Shown: piece after piece, positions 9,472 through 21,900 of the stretch
How the letters are laid out: each line of letters starts with the position of its first letter
Position numbering within the stretch: position 1 is the stretch's first letter
Assembly (NCBI GenBank): GCA_902728285.1
Contig: CACVBU010000751.1
Location: 496,001-560,000 of the forward strand
DNA length: 64,000 nt
Origin: Clytia hemisphaerica
Taxonomy: Eukaryota; Cnidaria; Hydrozoa; Leptothecata; Clytiidae
Direction: 5' to 3'
Notes under the pieces: model-generated
What the model was told of the DNA's origin: nothing
What the model saw: only the letters and a program-made list of their open reading frames with translations
Database searches by the model: none
Translations under genes and position numbers: made by a program

Positions 9472-12400
9472 CTGAAAATAAATTTAAAAGTTCTTGGTTG
9501 TTTCGTTCAGTTTCTGAGCTAGAACACATGGAAAGCACCATTTTTAACCACTATAGGAAAAAACTGCCTTAACATGTGAAAAACACATGGGGAAAATCAA
9601 GTTTGAACAGCTTTGAAAGAAAGCAAAAAAACAATAACAACAAAACAAAAATATTTCAATTTTTAAGAAGATTGACCAGAGTCTAGATAATGGAGAATTT
9701 TCTTAAATGTACTTCATAATCAAAATCATGTAATTTTCAGTTTCAATTTTTTAATATCAATTTGATCACTTTGAAAAAGAAATTGTACAATTAGGAAACA
9801 TTGAATTGGAATAGGACACATAATAAAATATACCGTCTATTCTTTACTAAACCTGAGTACCGTCAACGGTACTTTCTTTACTTTCTTTGCGGTAGCTCTT
9901 TTGGTAGAGAGCAATTAATCGTTAATCACACTCTCCAATGCCGCGCCAATGTTTATTTTAATGTTTTTTCTTACATTTTTTTTGCATTGAACGTTTTAAT
10001 TGCATTCGAAATTTATTTTGTGAGAAAGAAAATCAATAAACAACAATAAAAGAAAGACATAAAGAGAAGAGAAAAATATAAAACTCTCAGTGTAATTTCT
10101 GTAATTTACTTTCCTAACTGGGAAAAAGTAGTGAAAGCCATTGTGCGATTAGCTCGTAATCACATAATAACTCGTACAATTCGAAAATTGCACTCGTGAT
10201 TTTTTTGTTTCGAATTTTCCTCGTCCTTTCGGACTCGGAAAATTAATAACAAAAAAATCACTCGTGCAATTATATTCGAATAGCACTCGTTATCATGTGA
10301 TTACATATACGAATAGTATGCAAACAAGTTATATTTTGACTTTCTGACTCATAGGTAAGTCAAGGATTAGAAACAGTTATGATTTTAAGACTTATGAAAG
10401 TAAAGCCAATAGTCTTTTAGTCTTTTTTTTCTGACTAAGTTTGAAGTTGTCAATCATTTTTCAACTGATCAGATAATTGTACCATATCGAAATCAAAGCA
10501 ACTTTCTGTTAAATATTTGAGAAAGTAATCTACGACTGAGTTTGCTTTTAAAAATACCCACAGGCTAAACATTCTCCTTCCATGGGAAACATTCCTGGCA
10601 CGTTTCCGGGATCTGTTGTTGCTTTTTTCTGGACATACCAGCAAAGATGATTTTTCGCTGCATAAAATGAGTAGACAACAAACAACGGGCTATCAAGTTG
10701 AAGCTACTTTTGTACCTACCCAGTGTGATGCTTTTTATGTTAGTCTATTGTAAAAGTAAAGTGGCGATAAGAATGCTTCCCCGAGAATGAAAAAGTTTAG
10801 CTAGCCATCTTATGGTATGAAAACTTTTCATTCAAAAAAAGTGAGGGGACGATGAAATAGACCTTTTGCTAAATTAGGATGTCATATGAATAATTAAAAA
10901 CTCCAGCACCAAACAATGACAAGAAAAAGTTAATGCATCTACTTATATTAATTATGTATTAATGTGCTATTGTTTTGAGGCTGGAGTTTTTATTTAACAT
11001 GACATCTAAACTAGCAGAAGGTCTATTTGTGATATTCATGACGTTATGTATTCGTTTATTGACACATCGATTCAAAACATTTGGCAGCCATTTTCAGTGG
11101 CAAAAAAACTTGTGTGCACAGTATTTTCCAAGCAACGACCCCCAGGAAATATTCTAAATATCGTCAATACAGAAGGGGTAATCTATCTATATATTTAAGT
11201 AGTCATGAAACATGAATGTTCATTATCACTAAATATAAATAAAGTAGTGTAAATGTTTATGTTCATTCAAATATATACAACAAAAATCTTTATCCGAAAT
11301 CTTTGTCAAAAAGGAATTTGCTATAAAATCATTTGTTTATCCTCCAAATGACTTTTATGGTACTTCTAACCTCGGGAAAATCATTTGAAGACTTTTGCAT
11401 TCACATTGAAGCTAATTCTGATCTTTTCCCTTCGCTGACGAAGCTACCGTCAGTAAAACGTCAAAAAGGAAAGTCTAGCTTTTCCACCAAAAAACACCGG
11501 GTTTTCATTGGTTCTCGAAATAAGGCTCTGGCAATACTTTTTGTCCACTAATTAACTGTATAAGTCTTCAGTATGTATGATACTAGCTTGGTACAAACAA
11601 CAATTTTTTATCATAAACAATTACAATTCAAGGCTTTGAAGATGTCGAAAGACAAAAAACCTGTAGCAACTTTTAACGTTAATTTCTGCGGGTTTTGAAA
11701 CCTACCTATGGGAGAGTATACCCTTATAAAACGTATATTTCTTTGTAAGTATTTTGTTAGCTTTCTTACAGATAGCATCAGTATGTGTGTTCTATTTGAG
11801 CTTTTTATTTAGCTTTACTCTGAGGTATTTAGGAATAGATTCTTTTTCGAGGTTCGAATTATGGATTGAATAAACAGATTCAATTGGTTTGATTTAATTA
11901 GCAACACTTCAAAACTAAATGAACCAGAACCTCTTTTATTATACTTCTTTTTTAAATACAGTATTCACTAACTCCATAAATTAATAATCGATAATATCGA
12001 TTGGATTGATAGCAATGGATAGCTAATCGAGGACGAAAAAATTGTGAATATCGATTAGCTAACGATTATGGATTTTAATCGATATAGTTCATCGATTAAT
12101 ATCGATTAGCTATCGATTTTAATCGATGATCGATTTTATCAATTACGACCGTCTGGTCTATACCGTGAGATTGGGTAATTTGCATCAGTGGAGGCTAACA
12201 TGCATAGCCCTCAAATGAATGACCTGGCTGGTCATTAAAATACAAAGTTAAATCAAAACAAAAATGGTAGAGTAGAGCTGCAAGCAAAGCTGCGTAATTC
12301 ATTTGTTTTGAAATTTTGCTGCTTTGATTAGTCAGTCATTTGATGGCTATGCAAGTTTCCCTCCACTGATGCAAGTTACCCGACTTCACGGTACAAAATA

Positions 12401-15400
12401 GCTTAGCTCATCTGATTTTTGGCCACAAAGAGATGTCGGCCAAATGTTTACATGATTTTTCTTCTCTCTATTGTTTCATATCTAAAGATTTTTAATGGGC
12501 TCTTTCAGAAAAAATTTGATATAGGGGTTGGACGACAGGAATTTTCAGATAAAAAAAACACTCGGAAATCCAGTCAATTTTTCAAATCAATTTTTTTATT
12601 TGAACCATTGGAAATTCCACATACCGTCAACTGCTCTAACTTGGGACGATTGGTCGAAACATGGGACTGTTGCATATCTGGTCTGTATTTTCACTTACTG
12701 TAAGAGGCCACTCACATATCGATTTTTCCCACGCTTAGCGTCATTCCGACGCTAATTAAAAAACCCACTCACCCCCCCTACCCTTAGCGTCATATTATAA
12801 AATATACCGAAAACCGATGAAAACCTTTTTTCCTTTCTCACTTCAAGTATTGATGTTCCACTGACAGAGAAGTTTCTTCCCTCTTCTGCTTGGTACATTT
12901 TGCTTTTTTTTCGAGTAGTGGTTTCGGTATATGACTTTTGCACAAGTTCGCATAAGTTATGACGCGAAGTCCCAAACTTTTAAACATAGCATCTCCGGTA
13001 TTTTACTATACTGGCTTATTTTTGATGTCGTGAAAAAGAGAAGCGCGAGGATGTTTTGTTGAATCTCGAATATGAACAGGGGAACAGGGTGCTAATTGAA
13101 AATAATAAGTATGGAAGTTATAGTTTTCTGGAAATTTGAACATCTCTTTGGCCTCAAAAACCGATATCTCTAGTAGATTTTCTTAGCGTCACTCGATCTA
13201 ACCCACCCACCCTATAGCGTCGGAATGACGCTATAAGCGTAGGAAAAATCGATATGTGAGTGGCCCCTAAAATCGAAAGAGAGATCGTGTATTTTTAAAT
13301 ACGCTGTTCCTTAACTCAAATCAAATGACTTTGGAGGTTCGGTGAAATGGTGGCCAAATTGCCGTCCAATGTTTTGTCAGATAGTCCCAAGTTAGAGCAA
13401 TTGACGGTAATTCGTCAAAATTTTGAAAAAAGTATCGGAAATTCCAGATTTCGTTTCAATTGCTTTTGTATTGGAAATCCATAAATTTCAAAAAAAAATT
13501 TTGCCTCGGAATTCCACAAAATATAGATATATATATGAAAAAATTATAGGAAATTTTAAAGCGTTTTTTAAAATTTCCTATATTTTTGACACGCAATTCC
13601 TTCCGAAAGCTCTGTTGAATTTCAAAAGCCTAGGGCAGTTTTACTCAAAATTTATTGTAGAAGAAGATTCCGTAAAAATGGATTGCCTGTTAAACCATGC
13701 CTTCGCCCCCGAATTAGAGAATTCTGAACCCCTTGAAATCCCTAAGCAATTTCAACCAGGCCGGGAGCGGGCGTAAATTATAACCATGCAATTGCGCGCT
13801 TACGCCCTCGAAACATAAGCGTGCAATTGAGAGGATTTCCCAGACTGGAAGAGCCCAATCATGAATATCATGAATAATAAGAACCAAGGATTAAAAAAAG
13901 TACCTTAAGGGAAGAAATTTTCGCGAGAAGAAATTTTCGCGGAAGAAATTTTCGCGGAATTTAATTTCGCGAATTTGGGCGTAATTCGCGAAATTAAATT
14001 CCACGAAACACACCAAAATTGTTAAATCGCGAAATTAAATTCCGCGAAATTCGATTTTTTTTCTTCTTCTTTTATTTTGTTGTTTTTGACCAGGTATTAC
14101 CAAAAAAGATGGACACAATTGATTTTTAAGCATTATAACGTGTATTTTTTTTATCAAATATAAACAAATATAAACAACTCCGTGATGCTTAAAAGTTAAT
14201 CTAAGTTGATAACTTCTTCTCAATCGCGAAATTAAATTCCGTGAAACTTTTGAAATCGGCTCATTCGCGAAATTAAATTCCGCGAAATTTGCTATTTTGA
14301 GACTCTGATTCGCGAAATTAAATTCCGCGAAGATTTCTTCTCGCGAAAATTTCTTCCCTTAAGGTACTTACTCCAGTCAGGACCTCATTTCACTTTATCG
14401 ATATTACGCAAACGGCAGTTTGCGCTAAATTATTTTGGTTTCACTTTCGATTTCAAGCAAAGGTCTTAGCAACAAGGCGCGCGTACATAGCAACGGGGCT
14501 GGGTAGAAAAATCTAAACATAGAATTCAAAAAAAATACCGATCATCGTATAGAGCACTAAAAAATACCCCCTGTCTATGTTTAGTTTGTTCTACCTTGGA
14601 TTATAACTGAAAACATCTTCAAATAACCTTTGCCCGCTATCAGCCCGCGCGGTAATCTTTGCCCGCTCCAATTCTTAGATAATGAATAAGAGAGGTGCGC
14701 TTAGCTAAGCCGTGCTCGCGGGCGATAAATTTATCTTTACTTTTCTTGTATATTTTAGTGGTATTTATCCAATGAAAAGGATGTTGACATAATATGCACG
14801 ACACTGACAAAATATGCACGGCATTGATTATGACATCATTAAATATGTCAATATCGATTCAACGCCCGTTAAAGAAAATAATTTGTAAATAGTTCTTTTT
14901 ATCGTAAAATTTAGAAATACGAGCAAAAAAGAGTCAAATTTAATATTTGTTTCCTATCTAGATTATATTAGCGTTAGAATACGGTAAATTTTCACGAAAA
15001 ATATTTCGCGATGGCGGTACGCCCAATCGCGCCCACGGGAAAGTTCCAATTTTTAATTATCGGGAAATCGGGGAAACCGGTTCACCACGTGGATAAAAAA
15101 CGTACGGAATGAAACCTGATAGCAGGTTTTCAACCAGATTTATTCAGATAAAGCTATAAGAGGTTCATTACTTGTGGATTTTAAAACCTACATAAGCAAA
15201 AACGAAAGTTGTTGTGAAGGAAAGAGTAAACGCAAGACAGAAGGTTTGGTTGTGTTGATCAGGTATGTTTTTATTCTATCCGAACTAATGTTAAAAAAGA
15301 CCAAAGAGGTCCTGACTGACTTACTCTGCAGCTGCACCATTGGATAAGAAGAAAGCAAACATTTCTGCAACATCTTCCAATGATTGAATATTATTGTGAT

Positions 15401-15695
15401 ATTTTGCTTCTTTAGGTGGCTTTAATCCAAGAGCATTGACAAGAGGGATTCCATCAACAAAAAGATCAACACAAGCTCCAAAACCAACAGCAACGGCCTT
15501 TTCAGTTGAGAGATTCACACTACGTTCCTCAAGTAAGAGTCCATGTAAAACATTATTCACACGTTGTCTTTCGATATTGAGATAGTTGTTGTAATAGTAA
15601 TATCCAAAAATACCAAAGGATATGGCAAGAAAAAGGTGTCTTAAAACTGTGAACGTCGACATAGTTTGAGAATTGCCTTGCAAAGTTGTCGCCAT
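8394..15695 (-). CDS. ADPGK: ADP-dependent glucokinase (two coding exons: 15325-15695 and 8394-9471)
   Basis: ADPGK phosphorylates glucose with ADP as donor, giving glucose-6-phosphate and AMP; in animals it sits at the ER membrane. Exon 1 runs from ATG at 15695 to a GA|GTAAGT donor. Exon 2 starts after TTTTCAG and ends at a TAA at 8394. Joining them gives GAAAERYVSNE without a gap, matching the human GAAAERFFSD region. The protein is about 482 residues (human 497). Residues 17-35 are a hydrophobic anchor. GACVDLFV, MGGNAP, LGMNEQEL and HVHTLAYQ are family motifs. GGGDN near the C-terminus carries the expected catalytic Asp (about residue 471). I chose the start at 15695 because its context is AAGATGGCG; an in-frame ATG at 15755 is weaker. 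Identity is from remembered family sequence; exact borders are read directly. Confidence 0.93.
10150..10312. mobile_element. Near-palindromic foldback in ADPGK intron
   Basis: The sequence reads as an inverted repeat around TCGTCCTTTCGGACTCGG at its centre, with arms carrying CGTAATCACAT, AATTGCACTCGTGATTTTTT and complements. Confidence 0.65.
10860..11023. mobile_element. TA-flanked MITE in ADPGK intron
   Basis: Ends GACCTTTTGCTAAATTAGGA and CTAGCAGAAGGTC, inner arms AAAACTCCAGC against GCTGGAGTTTTT; TA on both sides. Confidence 0.65.
11985..12140. repeat. ATCGAT-rich repeat cluster
   Basis: About ten ATCGAT or TATCGAT motifs in 155 bp, arranged in both orientations (AATCGATAATATCGATTGG, AATATCGATTAGCTATCGAT). 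It directly precedes the MITE at 12163. Confidence 0.6.
12163..12391. mobile_element. TA-flanked MITE
   Basis: Ends CCGTGAGATTGGGTAATTTG and the complement of CAAGTTACCCGACTTCACGG, with inner TGCATCAGTGGAGG on both arms; TA on each side. A partial copy is at about 59700-59780. Confidence 0.75.
12624..13407. mobile_element. TA-flanked TIR element with a second element nested inside
   Basis: Ends CCGTCAACTGCTCTAACTTG and the complement of CAAGTTAGAGCAATTGACGG, bordered by TA. A partial copy, in one orientation, is at 59951-60043. The interior is mostly occupied by the nested element at 12703-13267. Confidence 0.75.
12703..13267. mobile_element. Nested TIR element with GGCCACTCACATATCGATTT ends
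   Basis: Both ends carry GGCCACTCACATATCGATTT and then GCGTCATTCCGACGCT or its complement. GCGTCA-containing motifs recur (about 12776, 13187). It interrupts the element at 12624-13407, so it is the younger insertion. Confidence 0.7.
13903..14364. mobile_element. TA-flanked foldback MITE built from TTCGCG motifs
   Basis: Ends CCTTAAGGGAAGAAATTTTC and complement, bordered by TA. Both arms repeat GAAATTTTCGCGG and TTCGCGAAATTAAATTCCGC several times. Confidence 0.8.
14512..14602. repeat. Short inverted repeat
   Basis: GGTAGAAAAATCTAAACATAG and CTATGTTTAGTTTGTTCTACC face each other about 45 bp apart, probably a tiny MITE. Confidence 0.5.
15325..15695 (-). CDS. ADPGK: ADPGK coding exon 1
   Basis: This exon encodes the N-terminal membrane anchor (LFLAISFGIFGYYYYN), the first strand of the ribokinase-like fold (VAVGFGACVDLFVDG) and ends in GAAA plus two bases of the next codon. 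The donor is GTAAGT. Length 371 nt equals 123 codons plus two bases, which matches the phase of exon 2. Confidence 0.92.
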
Positions 15696-18600
15696 CTTGA
15701 AATGAAGACGTAAAATAAAAATAGTGGCAATCGGCGCCCCTTTATGGAGCGCCAAAACAAGAACTCCCTATACCCGCCCCAAAACGCCTCTTGGGTCAAG
15801 AAGTATAGTGAAGGGCTTGAAGTGAACCTCCTATCCTAAATAGGATTTGAAGCCATTGCGCGGCCCAGGGCAGTCTGCGTGGGATTTCACAAAAATACTA
15901 CATTGAAAGTAAAATTTACCTCTAGATTTTCAAAAATGTACCAATCGATAGATTCAATCCGTCTCGTCATCAAAAATACGGCGCACATTTTAAAGGCTTC
16001 ACTTTATCTTGCCTGAGAAAACCTTTTTCTAGAATTCAACCTGTGGCGACGGACCAAAAGAAATTTATCGCGCATGTGTCTCTCAGTAACGGAGAGGTCT
16101 CTATACTAAGAGTCTACTCCTGACTGAACTGGCTTCCTGATGATTTTGATGTCCAAATGTAGACTATAGGAAGCATCGAGTATCTGATTCTTTATAAAAT
16201 GTAAAATCATTAGCTTAGGCGAAAATAAAAAAAATGTAGTGTTTCCGCAAACCGGCCGGGTGAAAATTTTTTTTCTGACCCTCCCGCAAACTATGGGTTC
16301 ATCTATATGGCTCATCATAAAGAAAATCAAGTTGACCGTTCAAGGCTATCAAACGTCGTTTGCTTAGATATTCCCGCTTGTAAGTCAAGTTTTGTTCCTT
16401 AGTAGTTAATACATTAGTACTCAGGGCTTACTTCATACTGTCTGTACATTAGCCACATTCCGTAAAAGGGCCTGGTAACTAGCTGTAGGGACTTTTTCGA
16501 TGATATGCGCCATCTTGCGAAAATTCCAAACCAAAACAAGCCAAGATTGAGAGAGAGGAAAAGTTAGAGAAAACTGAAATTTTTAGCAGATTGGAGTTGT
16601 TTTCACAATCCACAATGAAAAGTAACTGCAGTTCCAGCTTGTGTTTTTGTGAAAGACTCTAATGGTAACCCTATTAAATTCCATCGTTTGCCAAAGGATC
16701 CTGAATTGTGAAAACAGTACAAAAAACTTTTCAAAACAGAAGGATTTGGAAATTTGATGTCATATGTTCTAACCATTGGAGTTTGTTTCAGATCATCTTC
16801 TAATGATTTATCAGATGTTATAGTTCCTGAATCCCAATACAAACTGATCAAGAAAATTAAGTATGAACGAGTAAAGAAGTGATGGGTTTTTTATCTGGAA
16901 TTCTATCAGTTTCAAGAACAATGCTATGGAGAAAATGAGCAAGCAGTACATAATCGAAACCCCAACAACAACCAGGAGGTTGACCATCAGGAGATTTCTT
17001 TTGATAGTTGCTCACTTAGCTTTGTTTTGGTTTTGGTCTTGGCTTTGTTGAACACTTTACTGACACTGACAGCTCGATGTTTAATAGCAAATAGGGTACG
17101 TACAAACACATCAAAGGTCATCACAGGTCATCATGCTTCAAGGATGAGGTTGCAGAAGACATTATTTATTGAAAATTAATGCCAATAATGGATGTTTTTA
17201 TAGAACTGAATTCTGAAGTTCATAAAAAAATTACAAATACAAACAATATGAGGGTCCTCATGATTATTGCAGTCAATCAGTCAATCACGGTATGAATTCT
17301 CCACCCCTAGTTTCGAATTCAGGATGTGTATTATATTATTTTCATTTGCGTAGTCGTAAAACTTTGCATCGGCTTTGCATACAATTCAATCCCACTGTGG
17401 ACTGAGACAGCGAGATTGAGCCTATGGACACTGATCAAATTACAACATGGGATTTACAGTTAAATGACATTTTTTTGTATGGAACTCTTGGAATTCAAGA
17501 TTGCAAAATAAATTTCAAAACAGACAAAATATTTTTATGTATCAACAAGAATTTCTATTTGGTGGGATTGTTTGTAATATATTTGTAGGTATATATGTAA
17601 TATCTTTAAAATGTAATTCATGGAAAATATTTTATGACTTCAAATATTTAAAAAAACAAATTCGAAAGAAGATCTTTCTCACTCTATATGCCCTCTTTAC
17701 ACACTTTTCTTGTTATACAAAGTACAGTAATAGATAAACCTCTCAATTTTTTTTTGCTCTATTGCTGTTTGCTTTTCATTAAATATTCATATGGTTTCTC
17801 TTTTATTTGGTCATGTTATTATTATACAGAGAAAAGAACGATTTTGTTTAAATTACTGTACTGAAAATTAATGGTTTTTATGAGAGAAAGCAAAGGACAC
17901 ACTTTTCATACTAATTCCGACTAAAATTTTAATGTAAACCTGATAAAAAGGTTTAGTTTTTGCATGGTACCCTCAAAATCCTAGATCCGCCCCTGATTCC
18001 TCAGCTTCTTCTTTGCTAAATCTGTTTATTTTTCTTATAGTGCTCAGATTTGCTCAGATCCATAAGCCGCCTAACTGAAAACGAAAGTGAAATCTACCAT
18101 TTTGAAAAATTTATCCCTACACGCCAATTCGACCGCGTCCGCGGAATGTGGCTAATAAAAGTTATCTCTAAAGTTCTATTTCAATGATCTTAAGTTATCA
18201 AAAATCGCAAAGAAATTTTTTTTCCAGCACGCCGCATGAGAGCTTTTTTTCTTCACCCGCATAACGCAAACACTACATTTTTCATTTTCGCCTTACCTTC
18301 AACCTTTTTTATTCCTCAGGAAACTTTTACTTTTATCAAGCTAAAAAAAAGGTATAGAGGTTAGTTACCTCTTGAAACATTTTAGGTCCCTTTACCCTGA
18401 GCTGGATAAAGACGAGTTTTCTTCGCCAGGTTTTCCGGGCTACCTTGTATTTTGAAATTTACTCGTAAAAACGTTTATGACGGGGTAGTAAGATAATAAG
18501 TCCCTAATCACCGAAGTGAGACAAGATTGATATGTTTTTCAGCCCTTCCTAATTATTGATATGTTTTTCAGCCCTTCCTAATTGTTCTAAAAACTCTTTC

Positions 18601-18944
18601 TCTATTCAATACAATATCAGAATATACATCTCAAGTTTTTAAATGTTTAGGTATTTCTTTCAAAGTATCAATAATTATTGAAAAACATCTCTATATAATA
18701 CAAAGGAAAAAAGTTATTTTAAAAAATACAAAAAACAGCATTCGCAAAAACCAACAATACTTTGGTAAAATTTCTATCTAAAAAACTAATGTGACGAAAG
18801 ATTGCGTACCTTTGACCCCGAACTTCTCCCAATTAAAAACTTGAATAACAAATGAATAATTCTGAAAGAAATGGTATGCTATGCATAAACTTACGTAGGT
18901 TGGTACACACTTCATAATATAACCTAGCTTATCACAAAGGAATA
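15696..18944. other. Intergenic region between ADPGK start and USP34 end
   Basis: It contains the ADPGK upstream sequence (15696-16214), the 2.1-kb THAP-like transposon and about 650 bp downstream of USP34. In 18480-18600 TTGATATGTTTTTCAGCCCT is repeated in tandem twice. I found no clear TATA box for ADPGK, and no close canonical poly(A) signal for USP34. Confidence 0.5.
16215..18295. mobile_element. 2.1-kb TIR DNA transposon with broken THAP-like domain
   Basis: TIRs begin TTAGGCGAAAAT at 16215 and end ATTTTCGCCTTA at 18295, with further matching subterminal sequence (AGTGTTTCCGC against GCGCAAACACTA-like ends, allowing mismatches). On the plus strand near 16634-16740 a broken frame reads NGNPIKFHRLPKDPEL, stop, KQYKKLFK, resembling the THAP zinc-finger found in P-element-type transposases. 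Stops and frameshifts make it non-functional. A much shorter relative lies at 45907-46175. The P-element assignment is inference. Confidence 0.6.
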
Positions 18945-21900
18945 TCATTCCGCTACTTTCTTCCGCCGTCTATCGAGTAACATCTTCAAATTATCACAAG
19001 TCTTTCTAAATGCCGTCGATGATTGGCGATTTTTGGCAACTGCTGGACTTTTGTCGGGTGACGACATACCAGAAGAGCTTTCGCCTGACGAAAAGTCGTC
19101 GGAAGAAATGGAACTGTCGTCAGAATGTTGGGCAGCGGTGGTTGTTGTCGTTTCATCGCTTCTATAAGATGGTCCAGCAACCATTTCGATCTCTTCACTA
19201 GACGAAGGTTCCATTATTTTGTGGTGATGTGAAAGATACCTTTTCTTTTTCACAGGTGGTTCATCTGTATGAGACGAAGAAGAAGTTTCCAAGTCTTTCT
19301 TTCGTGATGTTGACGGCCCTTCGTTTTTCATTTCCTCGTCCCTTTCTGCTTCGACTTTTTCCTTCTTCTTTTCTTCTTCGTCACCTTTTGCCACAGCACA
19401 TTCTAAAATATGAACAACGTTCAAAGCTTCAAGAACTTAAAAGCATCGGGTGAGGGGGGGGCATTGGCTTTGCGAATTGACGTTATGCGCGGCGAAAAAA
19501 ACTGGCTTTTAAAACGGCACCCTTACAGTGCAACAAACATTTTCCTCAAATTTTCAATTCTTTAAGGGCAACAAATTCAGAATTTCTGGGCTAAAGCCCT
19601 TACAAGATGTTTGGCCTGAAATGTTTTACCGGTAACTATGCTACCCAGAACATAGGATTTATAAATAAAAATAATTTTTGTTACCTTCTTCTCGTGCGAT
19701 ATCTTCTTTCTGGTCTTTCATTCCTTCTTTCGTTTGATCTCCCTCTTTTTGTTTACAAGTCTTTCCTTCTTTTGGTGACGTTTGTGATGTAGCTCCTTTT
19801 TCCTCCTCTTGATCGTTCTTTGCTTTCGTTTTCAGCTCTTCTAAACGTTTCCGTTCCATCATCAATTCTTCCTTATGTCTCTCTTGCTCCTTTTCTTCTT
19901 TCCTTCGTTTGGCTTGTAATTCTTGTTTTAACAGTATCTGTGCTTCCTCCATTTTCAATGCGTTACACTTGTTGATGATTAGTTCGACTGCAGTGTCGGT
20001 AGCTTCCGAAATGTTGAAATCTTCCGACGGTACAGATAAGAATAGGTACAATGCTCTCATGTCCTAAATCAAAAGAACGGTCACAAAAATCAGTTTTTCT
20101 TCTTCTGGAATGTTTCGAATTCTTGATATGCATGAAGTTATCTTTTATACAACGAAAAACACCGGGCGATTGCCAATAGTTTCATTGTTTAAATTCAAAA
20201 CTGTTGGCAAACATCCGATGTTTTTCGGGTGTTTCTGTATAAAAGATTGTGTTACTATAATATCAAGAATAACCACAAGCTTTTAGCCACCCCCCCCCGA
20301 CTTTGACTTTTACAGTAACATTATTTTATAACTTTGGAAAACCAGAAAACAACCGTCTCCAGTATTGTACGCGTACATACCCCGTGAAGCTTTGCGAAGA
20401 GATCTTCAAACTCAGCACTGGAAAGATGCTCCACTTTTTCGACTTGACTTTGAATACCATTCTCGATATTCATAATAACCATTTGCTTTTGATCTTGCAA
20501 TACCTTTCCATGGACCTAAAGATCGAAATCGAAAAATTATAACAAAATCATAAGCATAAGTATATTTCGATATAGATTAAGAAAGGCATTTCGATATGTA
20601 TGGGATGGATGAATGGATGAATGAACTGTTCAATCAATCAATTTAACGCTGGTTACGAAAGGTAAAATTAATGACGGACAAAGGTGTTTCTTTTATATTA
20701 TTGAAAAGTAAATTGCTCTCGATAAAAATATGAGTACATTTTGTAACCGTTGATCAGTCGATCGTTCTTACCTTAGGATAGAAGTGGCTGACAAAAGAAT
20801 AGAAGTTATATTCGTGCAACAATTCTCGTTCATCCAGAAACACTGTGTCCAAAAACTGAAAAGATAAGAATAACAAGGAATGTTGGAGAATAAAGTGGGC
20901 TCGTAAAACAAATATACCGTTGGTGAATCAAACCGAACATACTTGCTAATCAGAAGCCTTCCTCGTTAAAAAACTTTGAACTGATGATCTACAAAAACTA
21001 ATGGGTCTTCCATTGACTCGAATTATGATGAAAGAATTTTTACTCACCTCTATGAAGGAGCCCGTTAGAAGGAGGCTTTGAACGCACTTTCGATATTTTG
21101 GATTCTAAGAAAAGAAGAGAAAATTTTTAATGTAATCATTTTGATAAAGACTTTATTTGAACAAAAAGTTTGAGAGAAAAGGAGTAGAAGGTTTATTTCA
21201 CGCTTGATGGGAGGAGGGTTATAATTTGTGTACCAAAAAACACGCAATTAATTTTTAGCATTAATTTTTAGCAACCAGCGTCGTGTTAAAATTTCGAAAT
21301 GCAATAGAAAAAGATATTGCTTGTAGCAGACGATCGCGGCTTTTTCCTCAACACAGTTTCGTTTGTAACTTTTAACAAATAAATCGCCACCCCTCAGATT
21401 AAACGTCACTTGCAGTACTGTTTCAAGGAACTGGCGTCATTTCAATGGAAAGCAAAACACGTAAAACGTCAACAAGGTGACCAAAAAAGCGTGGTGAGAT
21501 AGAAAAAGAAGCAATGAATAGAGTGACTCACGCTACTTGATTTGTTCCACACTTCTTGCCATAGTTTGGTGAACATTTTAAATTTCAATGGCAAAACTTC
21601 AACCGCTAACATACAACCTGTAAAGAAAAATTTCAAAAAATATCAATTAAAAAAATTCTCACTTATCAAAGAGAGAGCAGAATTTATTGACCAATCAGTA
21701 GATAATGAAGAAGAGCGTAAGTAACCACAATGTAGATAAAAGACTCAGAGGCTTTCGGGTTAGTTTCAGTCTTTTAAAGTGTCCGAAAATAGGTGGGTCA
21801 ACTTTTTTTGCATTGATTCACACAATTACATAATTGAAGTAAAAGACATACTGAGGTCAGTGATGATTGGTGGTACTGGATCCAGGTTCAAACCATATCG

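Larger units (their letters stand above)
9472..15324 (-). other. ADPGK intron 1, rich in TIR elements
   Basis: This 5.85-kb intron has a GTAAGT donor and a CAG acceptor. It contains at least five small inverted-repeat elements listed separately (about 10150-10312, 10860-11023, 12163-12391, 12624-13407 with a nested element, 13903-14364) and a short hairpin at 14512-14600. The open frames in it (for example 9801-10049 and 13423-13776) show no family similarity and are not called. Confidence 0.85.

Noticed and set aside
16603..16851. 82-codon minus-strand frame in the TIR transposon
   Set aside because: The opposite strand carries the THAP-like remnant, so this frame is an antisense by-product.
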